The translations under genes were made by a program, and so were the position numbers. Positions 55,735 through 63,832 of a stretch of 64,000 bases of DNA are shown here, in pieces; position 1 is the stretch's first letter; every line of letters starts with the position of its first letter. The notes under the pieces are model-generated. The model worked only from the letters and a program-made list of their open reading frames with translations, ran no database searches and was not told where the DNA came from. The stretch spans positions 868,001 to 932,000 of the forward strand of contig CAWHAP010000015.1 of assembly GCA_963827335.1 (NCBI GenBank). The letters run 5' to 3'. This stretch comes from DASQMT01 sp963827335. Lineage in GTDB: Bacteria > Actinomycetota > Thermoleophilia > Solirubrobacterales > Solirubrobacteraceae.

Positions 55735-56574
55735 CTACGCCGCCCCGGGCGGCCCCGCGTCCACCCGCGCCCGCATCGCGTCGAGCGAGCCGCGGAACCA
55801 GCCGACGCGCTCCACCCACCACGTCAGGCCCGCCGCCCCGTACGCCGCGACCAGCTCGGCGTCGCCCGGCTCCGACGCCGCCTCGATCGCGACGTCGAAC
55901 GGGCCCTCGTCCTCGCGGTGCGCCAGCGTGTAGCGCACCGCCTCGGCGAGCGCCTCGGGCGGCGGCTGCTCGGCCCCGTCGAAGACCGGGAACATGCCGT
56001 CCCAGCGCGCTGCGCGCCGGAACGGGCGGCGGTTGGGCCAGCGGCCGGCGACCCAGACGGGGATCCGCGGCTCCTGCACGGCGCGCGGGAGGAACTGCGC
56101 GTCGCGCACGGTCAGCCGCTCGCCGGCGTGCGAGAACGGCGCGCCGCTCCAGAGGCCCTCGAGAACCTCGAGCCCCTCGTCGAGCAGGTCCGCCCGGCCG
56201 CGCGCGCCGTCCTCCTCGCCGAAGGCCGCGAACTCGTTCGCGACGCCGCCGCCCAGCCCGACGCCGAACGTCAGCCGGCCGCCCGAGAGGACGTCGAGCG
56301 CGACCGTCTCGCGCGCCACCTTCCACGGCCGCCGGCGCGACAGCGGCGTGACCATCGCCCCCAGCCGCACGCGCTCCGTCCGCGCCGCGATCGCCGCGAG
56401 CGCGATCCAGGGATCGGTCGCCGGGATCGCCGCGTCCTCCTCGCGCGCGATGTGGTCCCACACGAACACGCCGTCCCAGCCGGCCGCCTCGGCGGCGACC
56501 GCCAGCTCGACCAGCAGGCGCGGGTCGGCGTACTCGCGGACGTTCGGGAGCCCGACCGCGAAGGAGACGGCCAC
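55735..56574 (-). CDS. LLM-class flavin-dependent oxidoreductase
   Basis: 279 residues, TIM barrel of the luciferase-like monooxygenase family. SFAVGLPNVREYADPRLLVE, AAGWDGVFVWDHIARE and RVRLGAMVTPLSRRRPWKVA are typical of F420-dependent LLM proteins in actinobacteria. GGRLTFGVGLGGG and RIPVWVAGRWPNRRPFRRAA belong to the cofactor site. GTG start. F420 versus FMN cannot be told here. Confidence 0.9.
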   Translation of the reverse strand: MAVSFAVGLPNVREYADPRLLVELAVAAEAAGWDGVFVWDHIAREEDAAIPATDPWIALAAIAARTERVRLGAMVTPLSRRRPWKVARETVALDVLSGGRLTFGVGLGGGVANEFAAFGEEDGARGRADLLDEGLEVLEGLWSGAPFSHAGERLTVRDAQFLPRAVQEPRIPVWVAGRWPNRRPFRRAARWDGMFPVFDGAEQPPPEALAEAVRYTLAHREDEGPFDVAIEAASEPGDAELVAAYGAAGLTWWVERVGWFRGSLDAMRARVDAGPPGAA

Positions 56575-56577
56575 CGG

Positions 56578-57963
56578 TCAGTCGCGGTCGGGGTTGCGCA
56601 CGCCGCCGGGGCCGGCCTCGAGCACGGCCACGCACTCGATGTGCGGCGTCTGCGGGAACATGTCGACCGGCTGCACGCGCTGCAGCTCGTAGCCCGCCTC
56701 GACGAGCTGCGCCGCGTTCGGCGCGAGCGTCGTCGGGTTGCAGGACACGTAGACGATCCGCTTCGGCGCGGCCTCGACGATGCGGCGCACGATCTTCTGC
56801 GACAGCCCGGCGCGCGGCGGATCGATGACGGCGACGTCCGGCTTGCCCGCCTGCTCGACCAGCTCGCGCATGGCGAGCCGGATGTCGCCGGCGAAGAACG
56901 ACGCGTTCGTGATCTCGTTGCGGCGGGCGTTGTCGATCGCGTCGGACACGGCGGGCTCGACGATCTCCACGCCGATCACCTCGCGGGCGCGGCTCGCCAG
57001 CGAGAGCCCGATCGTGCCGATGCCGCAGTAGAGGTCGAACACCCGCTCGGACCCGCGCAGGGCGGCGAGGTCGACGGCGGCGCCGTAGAGCACCTCGGCC
57101 ATCTCGGTGTTCGTCTGGAAGAACGCCTCGGGGGAGATCAGGAACTCCAGGTCGCCGAGCTGCTCGCGCAGCCGCTTGGAGCCGGCGATGCGCTTCGTCT
57201 CCCCGCCGACGGTGGTCTCCCCGAGCCCGGGCGCCTGCGTCCAGAACAGGCCCTCGCAGTCCACCGCGGCGGCGAGGGAGTCCGTGTCGATCGCACCGGG
57301 CGAGGTGACGAGGCGCACCTGCAGCTCGCCCGTCCGGCGACCCTCGCGCACGACGAGGTTGCGCAGCAGGCCGCGCCCGTCGCGCCGGTCCCAGGCCGAC
57401 AGGCCCTGCGCGCGCGCCCACGCCAGCGCCTGCTCGCGCGCGGCGTTGCCGCGCTCGGAGGCCAGCAGGCAGTCGTCCATCGGCAGGATCCGGTCGAACC
57501 GCCCGGGCGCGTGGAAGCCGCAGACGAGCGTGCCGTCCTCGGCCTCCCCGAACGAGTACTCGAGCTTGTTGCGGTAGCGCCACTGCTCGACCGCCGGCAC
57601 GATCGGCTCCTGGTCGAAGCCCTCGAGCTTCCCGATCCGGCGCAGCGCGTCGCCCACCTGCTCGGCCTTGACCTCGAGCTGGCGCTCGTAGGCGAGCACC
57701 TGCCAGGGCGCGCCGGGATGGTCGGCGACGGGCGCGATGCGGTCGGGCGACGGCTCGAGGATCTCGACGGCGCGCGCTTCGGCGTAGGCGCGCTTGGACT
57801 TGCCGACGACGGCGCGCACCCGGTCGCCGGGGAGCGCGCCCGCGACGAAGACGACGTAGCCGTCGAGCCGCGCGACGCCGTTGCCCCCGTGCGCGAGGGT
57901 GTCGACGGTGAGCTCGAGCTCGGCGCCCCGGGCAGGGCGCGTGGAAGCGGGGGTGGAGGCCAC
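56578..57963 (-). CDS. RNA m5U methyltransferase (TrmA/RlmD-type)
   Basis: 461 residues. An N-terminal TRAM domain (VDTLAHGGNGVARLDGYVVF, ALPGDRVRAVVG), then a SAM-dependent MTase with FDLYCGIGTIGLSLASRARE, DPPRAGLSQKI and the nucleophile-Cys motif IVYVSCNPTTLAPN. ETEMAEVLYG-like NTEMAEVLYGAAVDLAA is also conserved. It methylates C5 of uridine in rRNA or tRNA; the target cannot be decided by eye. GTG start. The LLM gene follows 3 bp later on the same strand. Confidence 0.92.
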   Translation of the reverse strand: MASTPASTRPARGAELELTVDTLAHGGNGVARLDGYVVFVAGALPGDRVRAVVGKSKRAYAEARAVEILEPSPDRIAPVADHPGAPWQVLAYERQLEVKAEQVGDALRRIGKLEGFDQEPIVPAVEQWRYRNKLEYSFGEAEDGTLVCGFHAPGRFDRILPMDDCLLASERGNAAREQALAWARAQGLSAWDRRDGRGLLRNLVVREGRRTGELQVRLVTSPGAIDTDSLAAAVDCEGLFWTQAPGLGETTVGGETKRIAGSKRLREQLGDLEFLISPEAFFQTNTEMAEVLYGAAVDLAALRGSERVFDLYCGIGTIGLSLASRAREVIGVEIVEPAVSDAIDNARRNEITNASFFAGDIRLAMRELVEQAGKPDVAVIDPPRAGLSQKIVRRIVEAAPKRIVYVSCNPTTLAPNAAQLVEAGYELQRVQPVDMFPQTPHIECVAVLEAGPGGVRNPDRD

Positions 57964-57987
57964 CTCTCCAGGGTACCCGCGCGGATT

Positions 57988-58311
57988 TCAGGCCAGCGCG
58001 CGGTCGACCGCGGCGAGGACGGTCTTGCGGTTCGCGTTGGCGCGCTCGTACTCGCGCACCTTGCGCAGGTCGGCCGCGCTCATGCCGTCGAGCTCGCGCA
58101 CGACCTCGGCGGCGGTGAGGTCGTCGTAGCCGGTGACGGGGAACCCCGGGCCGAGGCCCGTCGCGCGCCGCGCGGCCTCGACGGGCACGGCGAGCAGGTC
58201 GGCGACCAGCGCGGCGGCGTCGTTGCGGCCGATCCGCCCGCGCTGCACGGCCTCGTCGACGACGGCCTGCAGACGTGCGCGCGAGATGGTCACGAGATCG
58301 CGCTGCGCCAT
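57988..58311 (-). CDS. Small helical protein of unknown function
   Basis: 107 residues, almost all helical by eye. MAQRDLVTISRARLQAVVDE, then GYDDLTAAEVVRELDGMSAA and LRKVREYERANANRKTVLAA. The C-terminal pattern (Y-D-x-L-T-x-x-E-x-x-x-x-L; L-x-x-V-x-x-Y-E-x-x-x-x-N-R-x-T-V) recurs in short actinobacterial proteins of unknown role. It lies between the methyltransferase and argF on the same strand. Confidence 0.72.
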   Translation of the reverse strand: MAQRDLVTISRARLQAVVDEAVQRGRIGRNDAAALVADLLAVPVEAARRATGLGPGFPVTGYDDLTAAEVVRELDGMSAADLRKVREYERANANRKTVLAAVDRALA

Positions 58312-58320
58312 CGCGCGACC

Positions 58321-59205
58321 CTACCCTGCGGACGTGAGGAGCAGCTCGAGCAGCGCCTTCTGGGCATGGCGCCGGTTCTCGGCCTGGTCCCAGATCCGCT
58401 GGCGCCCGCCGTAGAGCACCTCCGCCGTGATCTCCTCGCCGGGATGGGCCGGCAGGCAGTGCAGGGCGAACGCGCCCGGGGCGGCGCGGTCGAGCAGCGC
58501 GTCGTCGATGCGGTAGGCGGCGAGCGCGGCGCGGCGCGCCCCGGCCGTCGCCTCGTCGTCGCCCATCGACACCCAGACGTCGGTGTAGAGCACGTCGGCG
58601 CCGGCCGCGGCCTCGGCCGCGTCGCTGGTCAGCTGCGCCCCCGCGCCCGCCTCGAGCTGGTAGCCGTCCGGCGCGGCGATCGCGACCTCCAGGCCGGCGA
58701 GCGTGCCCAGGACCGCGAGCGACCGGGCCACGTTGTTGCCGTCGCCGACGTACGCGAGCCTGCGGCCCTGGAGGTCCCCGAACGCCTCGCGGAGCGTGAG
58801 CAGGTCGGCGAGCGCCTGGCACGGGTGGTGGTCGGGCGAGAGCATGTTCACCACGGGCACGGTCGCGTGCTCGGCGAGCTCGGCGAGCGACGCCTCGGAT
58901 CCCGTGCGGAGCCCGATCGCAGCGACGTGGCGCGAGAGCACGAGCGCCGTGTCGCGCACGGCCTCCCCGCGCGCGAGCTGCAGCTCGCCCGGCCGCAGCA
59001 CCATCGGGTGCCCGCCGAGCTCGACGACGCCGGCCTCGAACGAGGTGCGCGTGCGGGTCGAGGGGTGCTCGAACACGAGCGCCATCGTGCGGTGCTCGAG
59101 CACGCGCGAGGCGAGCGGCTCGGCCTTCAGCTCCAGCGCGCGGGTGAGCAGCCCGTCCAGCTCGGCCGGCGAGAGCTCGGCCCCGGTGAGGAGGTGGCGC
59201 GGCAA
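58321..59205 (-). CDS. argF: Ornithine carbamoyltransferase
   Basis: Makes citrulline from ornithine and carbamoyl phosphate. 294 residues. Carbamoyl-phosphate loop FEHPSTRTRTSFEAGVVELG, HHPCQALADLLTL, GDGNNVARSLAVLGTLAG and the ornithine motif ALHCLPAHPGEEI are all in place. The TTG start is 7 nt behind TAGACT. It is not followed by other arginine genes here. Confidence 0.95.
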   Translation of the reverse strand: MPRHLLTGAELSPAELDGLLTRALELKAEPLASRVLEHRTMALVFEHPSTRTRTSFEAGVVELGGHPMVLRPGELQLARGEAVRDTALVLSRHVAAIGLRTGSEASLAELAEHATVPVVNMLSPDHHPCQALADLLTLREAFGDLQGRRLAYVGDGNNVARSLAVLGTLAGLEVAIAAPDGYQLEAGAGAQLTSDAAEAAAGADVLYTDVWVSMGDDEATAGARRAALAAYRIDDALLDRAAPGAFALHCLPAHPGEEITAEVLYGGRQRIWDQAENRRHAQKALLELLLTSAG

Positions 59206-59212
59206 GGCGGCC

Positions 59213-59218
59213 AGTCTA
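59213..59218 (-). promoter_or_regulatory. -10 box (TAGACT) of argF
   Basis: TAGACT on the minus strand, 7 nt before the TTG start. No ArgR-like box is recognised next to it. Confidence 0.45.
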
Positions 59219-59277
59219 GGGACGCGCCGGTCGCCGCGGCGACCGGCGCCGCGCGCTCCGGGCCGGTTCGAGTCCGG

Positions 59278-59283
59278 TAGCCT
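59278..59283 (+). promoter_or_regulatory. -10 box (TAGCCT) before the cytosolic EEP gene
   Basis: TAGCCT, 7 nt ahead of the ATC at 59291. No ATG, GTG or TTG is found in the right frame in this region. Confidence 0.45.
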
Positions 59284-59290
59284 CGCGCGC

Positions 59291-59947
59291 ATCGAGGTCC
59301 TCAGCTGGAACCTGTTCCATGGCCGCTCGCAGCCGCCGTCGGGCCGCTCGCTCTTCAACGAGTTCGCCCGCACGCTGGACGGCTGGAGCTGGGACGTCGC
59401 CCTGCTGCAGGAGGTCCCGCCGTGGTGGCCGGATCCGCTGGCCCGCGCGACGGGCGCGACGGCGCGCAGCGCGCTCACGTCGCGCAACGAGCTGCTCTTC
59501 CTGCGCCGCGAGATCTCCGCCCGCAACCCCGACCTGCTCAAGTCCAACGGCGGCGGCGCGAACGCCATCCTCGTCCGCCGCGGCGCGATCGTCGAGCACC
59601 GCGAGCGCGAGCTGACCCGCAAGCCGGAGCGCCGGGTGCTGCACGGGATCGCGCTGCGCGACGGCGGCTGGGTGACCAACATCCACGCCTCGAACCAGCC
59701 GCCCGAGCAGCGCCGCGCGGACCTCTACCTCGCCGCGGAGACCGCGCTCGGATGGGCCGGCGGCCAGCCGCTCGTGTTCGGCGGGGACCTGAACTCGCTC
59801 AGGCCCCAGATGCCGGGCCTCAAGCACGTCGCCGGGCACCACGTGGATCACTTCATGGTCGCCGCCCGGCCCGCCAAGGGGAAGCTCGAGCTGCTCGACG
59901 CCGGCCCGCTCTCGGACCACAAGCCGCTGCGCGTGCAGCTGGCCTAG
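59291..59947 (+). CDS. EEP-family (endonuclease/exonuclease/phosphatase) enzyme with probable ATC start
   Basis: 218 residues. Catalytic residues are present: Asn in EVLSWNLFHGRSQPPSGRS, Glu in VALLQEVPPWW, Asp and Asn in VFGGDLNSLRPQ and Asp-His in LSDHKPLRVQ. In relatives the protein starts directly with M-x-V-L-S-W-N-L-F-H-G, and here ATC is the codon in that place; no ATG, GTG or TTG is near. It has no signal peptide, so it is cytosolic, unlike the secreted EEP at 48727. Its stop shares CTAG with the next gene. Confidence 0.85.
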   Translation: MEVLSWNLFHGRSQPPSGRSLFNEFARTLDGWSWDVALLQEVPPWWPDPLARATGATARSALTSRNELLFLRREISARNPDLLKSNGGGANAILVRRGAIVEHRERELTRKPERRVLHGIALRDGGWVTNIHASNQPPEQRRADLYLAAETALGWAGGQPLVFGGDLNSLRPQMPGLKHVAGHHVDHFMVAARPAKGKLELLDAGPLSDHKPLRVQLA

Positions 59948-60423
59948 CCGCGCGGGAAGCCGAAGCCGCGCAGCATCAGCAGCGCCTTCTCGCCCAGCGT
60001 CCCAGCGCGCGGGAGCACGCCGAGCGTGACGGCCACGCCGTACACGTCGAAGAACGCCCGCACGCGGTACAGGCGCTCGTCGCGCAGCTCGGCGAAGAAG
60101 ACCACGTGGACGCACACGTTCCGGTTCGTCGCGGCGAGCCCGTCGAGCGGCTCCCGGTGCGTGCCCAGCAGCTTCGCCGGCGCGCTCGCATGCGTGCCGT
60201 CGCAGAGCCGCGGGCCGATCGGCTGGAGCCGCGCGTCGGGGAACGCCGCCCACAGGCGGGCGGCGCGGCGGGCGATCGCCGACGCGCCCCGGAGCGGCTC
60301 GGACGTCAGCGGGTCCTCGTAGTGGACGTCCGGATGGCACAGCGGATCGAACGCCTTCGGGTCGCGGCCGGACCAGGCCCGCTCCCAGGCGTCGAACAGC
60401 GCATCCGCGGCGGGTGTGCTCAG
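59944..60423 (-). CDS. SnoaL/NTF2-like protein coupled to thiG
   Basis: 159 residues. ALFDAWERAWSGRDPKAFDP and HPDVHYEDPLTSEPLRGASA are the standard SnoaL/NTF2 pocket start; LWAAFPDARLQP and VVFFAELRDERLYRVRAFFD complete the cone. No ATG, GTG or TTG is near the start; the frame begins at CTG, which overlaps the thiG stop (CTGA). It is likely translated by coupling from thiG. Its role in thiamine synthesis is unknown. Confidence 0.78.
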   Translation of the reverse strand: MSTPAADALFDAWERAWSGRDPKAFDPLCHPDVHYEDPLTSEPLRGASAIARRAARLWAAFPDARLQPIGPRLCDGTHASAPAKLLGTHREPLDGLAATNRNVCVHVVFFAELRDERLYRVRAFFDVYGVAVTLGVLPRAGTLGEKALLMLRGFGFPRG

Positions 60424-61208
60424 AACTCCGCGACCCCGTCCTCGGGGGTGGACGCCGTCGCGTGCAGGCGGCGGGGGATGCGGCCGGCGCGGTAGGCGAG
60501 CCGGCCGCCCTCGACGCCGAGCCGGATCGCCCGGGCCATCGCCGTCGGGTCCTCGGCGCGCGAGACGGCGCTCGCGCACAGCACGGCGTCGCAGCCGAGC
60601 TCCATCGCCAGCGCGGCGTCGGACGCGGTGCCGACGCCCGCGTCGAGGATCACCGGCACGCCGGCGCGCTCGCGGATCAGGCGGAGGTTGTACGTGTTGA
60701 GCAGGCCCATCCCGGAGCCGATCGGGGAGCCCAGCGGCATCACCGCGGCGCAGCCCACGTCCTCCAGGCGGCGCGCGAGGATCGGGTCGTCGTTCGTGTA
60801 GGGCAGCACGACGAAGCCGTCGTCGACGAGCTCCTCGGCGGCCTCGAGCAGCGCCGGCGCGTCGGGCAGGAGCGTGCGGTCGTCGCCGATCACCTCGAGC
60901 TTGACCCAGTCGGTGCCGAACGCCTCGCGCGCCAGCCTGGCGGTGAGGACCGCGTCGCGCGCCGTGAAGCAGCCCGCGGTGTTGGGCAGCAGCCGCACGC
61001 CGGCGGCGTCGAGCACGTCGACGATCGAGCCGCGCGCCGACGGATCGACGCGGCGCAGCGCGACCGTGACCAGCTCGGTGCCGGTCGCCTCGACCGCGGC
61101 GGCGATCGCCTCGAGCGAGCGGAACCCGCCCGTGCCGAGCAGCAGCCGCGACCCCATCTGCTCCCCGGCGATCGTCAGCGGATCGGTCTGGATGTCGGTG
61201 ACGCTCAT
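60420..61208 (-). CDS. thiG: Thiazole synthase
   Basis: Forms the thiazole phosphate of thiamine from DXP, dehydroglycine and ThiS-thiocarboxylate. 262 residues. MGSRLLLGTGGFRSLEAIAA, ELVTVALRRVD, LLPNTAGCFTARDAVLTARL, KLEVIGDD, MPLGSPIGSGMGLLN and VPVILDAGVGTASDAALAME are conserved; the Lys of KLEVIGD forms the Schiff base. Located 3 bp behind thiS. Confidence 0.96.
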   Translation of the reverse strand: MSVTDIQTDPLTIAGEQMGSRLLLGTGGFRSLEAIAAAVEATGTELVTVALRRVDPSARGSIVDVLDAAGVRLLPNTAGCFTARDAVLTARLAREAFGTDWVKLEVIGDDRTLLPDAPALLEAAEELVDDGFVVLPYTNDDPILARRLEDVGCAAVMPLGSPIGSGMGLLNTYNLRLIRERAGVPVILDAGVGTASDAALAMELGCDAVLCASAVSRAEDPTAMARAIRLGVEGGRLAYRAGRIPRRLHATASTPEDGVAEF

Positions 61209-61211
61209 GCT

Positions 61212-61418
61212 TCAGCCTCCCTGGATGGCGCGCAGGACCTCGACCCGCGCGCCGTCGTCGATCTGCGTGGTCTCCCACTGCCCCCGCGGCACGACCTCGG
61301 CGTCGACCGCCACCGCGACGCCGCGCCCGTCGCCGGGCAGCTCGAGCACGGCCAGCAGGCCGCTCACCGTCGTGCCGGGCGCCAGCTCGCGCGGCTCGCC
61401 GTTGACCACGACGGTCAT
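61212..61418 (-). CDS. thiS: Sulfur carrier protein ThiS
   Basis: 68 residues, ubiquitin-like fold: MTVVVNGEPRELAPGTTVSG at the start and VEVLRAIQGG at the end, where the C-terminal Gly-Gly is adenylated and converted to a thiocarboxylate. The start overlaps the thiO stop (ATGA). The ThiF/ThiI partner is not in the window. Confidence 0.95.
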   Translation of the reverse strand: MTVVVNGEPRELAPGTTVSGLLAVLELPGDGRGVAVAVDAEVVPRGQWETTQIDDGARVEVLRAIQGG

Positions 61419-62548
61419 GCCGGCACCGGCGCGAAGCGGCGGGGATCCGCGGCGGCGGCCCAGGCGGGCAGCGGCTCGCCGCACAGCGCGGCGGCGGCCA
61501 GCTCGCCCGAGAGGCCGGAGAGCAGGATCCCGTTGCGGTAGTGGCCCGTGGCCCAGAACAGGCCGTCGAGCGCGCCGGCGCCGACCGCGGGCAGGTTGTC
61601 CGGCGTGGCGGGGCGCAGGCCCACGAGCAGCTCCTCGAGCTCCAGCTCGAGCACGCCGGGGACGACCTCGGACACGTCGCGCAGCAGCTCGTACACGCCG
61701 CCGGCGGTGGGCGTCGTGTCCCAGCCGCGCTCCTCCATCGTCGCGCCGAGCACGTAGCGGCCGTCGGCGCGCGGGACGAGGTAGGCGTCGCGGGTGCGCA
61801 CGGTGCGCCCGATCAGGCCGGGGCCGTTCGGGTCGCACAGGCGCAGCAGCTGGCCCTTCACGGGGCGGACGGGGACCGCGGCGCCCGGCGGCAGGCCCTC
61901 GAGCCGCGCCGTGGGCGCGCCGGCGGCGACGAGGACGGCGCCGGCCGCGACCGTCGTCCCGTCCTCCAGCGCGACGCCCGTGACCCGCTCCCCCGCGACC
62001 ACGAGCCCGGTGGCGGGCGCGCCGGAGCGGACGGTCCCGCCGGCGGCGCGCACCGCCGCCTCGAGCGCCGCGACGAGCCGGCGCGGGTCGACGGAGTGGT
62101 CGCCCGCGACCTCGAGCGCCAGCCGCACGGTCGGGGCGAGCGCGGGCTCCAGGCGGCGGGCCTGCGTCGGGAGCAGCCGCTCGACCTCCAGGCCGACGCG
62201 CCGGCGGTAGGCGATCAGGCGGTCGAGCTCCTCGGCCTCGTCGCGGTCGCGCGCCACGACGAGCGTGCCGGTCTCGCGCAGGCCGGGGTCGCGCCCGGAG
62301 GAGTCGGCGAGCAGCGCGCAGAAGGCGGGGAAGCCGGCGGACGCGCGCAGGTTCAGCTCGAGCAGCGGCTGCTCGCCGAACTGCGCCTCGGCGACCGGCG
62401 CGAGCATGCCCGCGGCGACGTGCCACGCGCCGGGCTCGCCCGCGTCGAGCACGCAGACGTCGAGCCCGCGCCGCGCGGCGTACCACGCGCTCGCGAGGCC
62501 GATCGGTCCTCCGCCGACGACGGCGACGTCCGGCTTGGCTTGTTCCAC
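61415..62548 (-). CDS. thiO: Glycine oxidase ThiO
   Basis: FAD-dependent oxidation of glycine to the imine used by ThiG. 377 residues. DVAVVGGGPIGLASAWYAAR is the FAD site. GAWHVAAGMLAPVAEAQFGE is conserved in ThiO, and GLFWATGHYRNGILLSGLSG is the C-terminal signature. The start is uncertain. The GTG at 62548 is 16 nt after the AAGGAG at the riboswitch end, and a CTG two codons upstream has better spacing. Confidence 0.92.
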   Translation of the reverse strand: MEQAKPDVAVVGGGPIGLASAWYAARRGLDVCVLDAGEPGAWHVAAGMLAPVAEAQFGEQPLLELNLRASAGFPAFCALLADSSGRDPGLRETGTLVVARDRDEAEELDRLIAYRRRVGLEVERLLPTQARRLEPALAPTVRLALEVAGDHSVDPRRLVAALEAAVRAAGGTVRSGAPATGLVVAGERVTGVALEDGTTVAAGAVLVAAGAPTARLEGLPPGAAVPVRPVKGQLLRLCDPNGPGLIGRTVRTRDAYLVPRADGRYVLGATMEERGWDTTPTAGGVYELLRDVSEVVPGVLELELEELLVGLRPATPDNLPAVGAGALDGLFWATGHYRNGILLSGLSGELAAAALCGEPLPAWAAAADPRRFAPVPA

Positions 62549-62565
62549 CGACAGGACTGGCTCAC

Positions 62566-62652
62566 TCCTTCCCTACGCCGGCACGACCCGGATCAGGTTC
62601 GACGGTCGGCGCCCCGGTGGCGCCCTCTCAGCCCGGTTGCGGGCTCCCGTAT
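62566..62652 (-). promoter_or_regulatory. TPP riboswitch (THI element)
   Basis: Read on the minus strand: a 5' ACGGGAGC segment, GGGCTGAGAGGGCGCC (P2/P3 side, with the invariant CTGAGA at 62631-62626), AACCTGATCCGGGT, and the 3' GCCGGCGTAGGGAAGG. The order and key sequences match the thiamin-pyrophosphate aptamer. The AAGGAG at 62570-62565 follows directly after the TAGGGA end of the aptamer, so ligand binding could block the ribosome-binding site of thiO-thiS-thiG. It is the only riboswitch I can support. Confidence 0.93.
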
Positions 62653-62695
62653 GGCGGAAAGCGTAGCGCGCGACGCCTGCTTGACTACGCCCAGG

Positions 62696-63331
62696 ATGAC
62701 CCCGCGCGAGCGCATCGCCTCGGCCCGCCTGTACCTCGTCTGCGACGCCCGGCCGCAGGCGTTCCTGGACGCGGCGCTGCGGGGCGGCGTCGACCTGATC
62801 CAGCTGCGCGACAAGGCCCTGGACGACGCGGCGACCGTCGCGGCGGCGCGCGCGTTCCGGGCCGCGGCCGACCGCGCCGGCGCGCTCTTCGTGCTCAACG
62901 ACCGGCCCGACCTGGTCGACGCGTGCGGCGCCGACGGCGTGCACGTGGGCCAGGACGACATGACGGTCGCCGCGGCCCGCGCGGCGGTCGGGCCCGACCG
63001 GATCGTCGGCCGGTCGACGCACGCGCCGGAGCAGGGCGCGGCGGCGGACGCCGACCCGGACGTGGACTACCTCGCGGTCGGCCCGGTGCACGCGACGCCG
63101 ACGAAGCCCGGGCGGCCGGCCGCCGGCACGGAGTACGTCGCGTGGGCGGCGGCCAACCTCACGACGCCGTGGTTCGCGATCGGCGGGCTGGACGCGGGCA
63201 ACGTCGGCGACGTCGCGCGGCACGGCGCGCGGCGCATCGTCGTGGTGCGCGCGATCACCGAGGCGGCCGACCCGGAGGCCGCGGCGCGCGCGCTGCGCGC
63301 CGCGCTGGAGGTGCCCGTTGGGCAGGCGTAG
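62696..63331 (+). CDS. thiE: Thiamine-phosphate synthase
   Basis: Joins the pyrimidine and thiazole units. 211 residues, TIM barrel: ARLYLVCDARP, VDLIQLRDKALDDAATVAAA, LFVLNDRPDLVDACGADGVH, VGQDDMTVAAAR, IVGRSTHAPEQ, YLAVGPVHATPTKPGRPAAG and WFAIGGLDAGNVGDV. All key phosphate- and Mg-binding residues look present. It is divergent from the riboswitch operon and is not read through it. ATG follows an ACTACGCCCAGG stretch; no strong box. Confidence 0.96.
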   Translation: MTPRERIASARLYLVCDARPQAFLDAALRGGVDLIQLRDKALDDAATVAAARAFRAAADRAGALFVLNDRPDLVDACGADGVHVGQDDMTVAAARAAVGPDRIVGRSTHAPEQGAAADADPDVDYLAVGPVHATPTKPGRPAAGTEYVAWAAANLTTPWFAIGGLDAGNVGDVARHGARRIVVVRAITEAADPEAAARALRAALEVPVGQA

Positions 63332-63818
63332 CCGCCGCGCGGCGGGCACGACGCCCGAGGAGCGCATGGCGCGCGGCTACGCGCGCGGCCGGATGAAGGA
63401 CGAGGAGGCGCGCGCCAAGCTCGTCCCGCTCGCCCCCGGCGAGCGGCCGCGGGCGGTGACCTTCGCGGCGGTGCTCGCCGCGCTGCTCGGCCTCGGCAAC
63501 CTCGCGCTGCTCGCCGCGGGCTACGAGGTGCAGGGCGAGCGCCAGCCGGCCGCGGGCGTGCTGATCTTCGCCGCGGTGATGGCGGCCGCCGCGGTCGGCA
63601 TGTGGCAGTGCCGCTACTGGGCCGTGCTCGGCTTCGAGGCGCTGCTCGGCATCGCGATCCTCTTCTCGGCGATCAGCCTGCTCGTCGCCGCCAACGTCAC
63701 CGCGGTGCTCCTGTGCCTGGCGATCATCGCGATCGCGAGCCCGCTGTTCTGGTACCTGATCCGCGCCATGGCCCGGATCCAGCTGCCCGCGCGGCGGCCG
63801 CAGGAGCCGGTCGGCTAG
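63318..63818 (+). CDS. Small membrane protein with basic N-terminus
   Basis: 166 residues, TTG start inside the last codons of thiE (14-bp overlap). A basic, Arg-rich N-terminus (about 45 residues; GYARGRMKDEEARAKLVPLA) precedes four hydrophobic helices (AVTFAAVLAALLGLGNLALL; GVLIFAAVMAAAAVGMWQCR; AVLGFEALLGIAILFSAISL; VTAVLLCLAIIAIASPLFWY). No motif is recognised. Probably cotranslated with thiE. Confidence 0.72.
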   Translation: MGRRSRRAAGTTPEERMARGYARGRMKDEEARAKLVPLAPGERPRAVTFAAVLAALLGLGNLALLAAGYEVQGERQPAAGVLIFAAVMAAAAVGMWQCRYWAVLGFEALLGIAILFSAISLLVAANVTAVLLCLAIIAIASPLFWYLIRAMARIQLPARRPQEPVG

Positions 63819-63821
63819 CCT
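63816..63821 (+). promoter_or_regulatory. -10 box (TAGCCT) before the lpdA gene
   Basis: TAGCCT, 11 nt ahead of the ATG at 63833. It starts with the stop codon of the preceding membrane-protein gene. Confidence 0.4.
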
Positions 63822-63832
63822 CAAGCGCCACC

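Noticed and set aside
55454..58822. A 1122-codon open frame on the minus strand
   Set aside because: It is a shifted frame across the LLM, methyltransferase and argF genes, with low-complexity Arg/Gly sequence.
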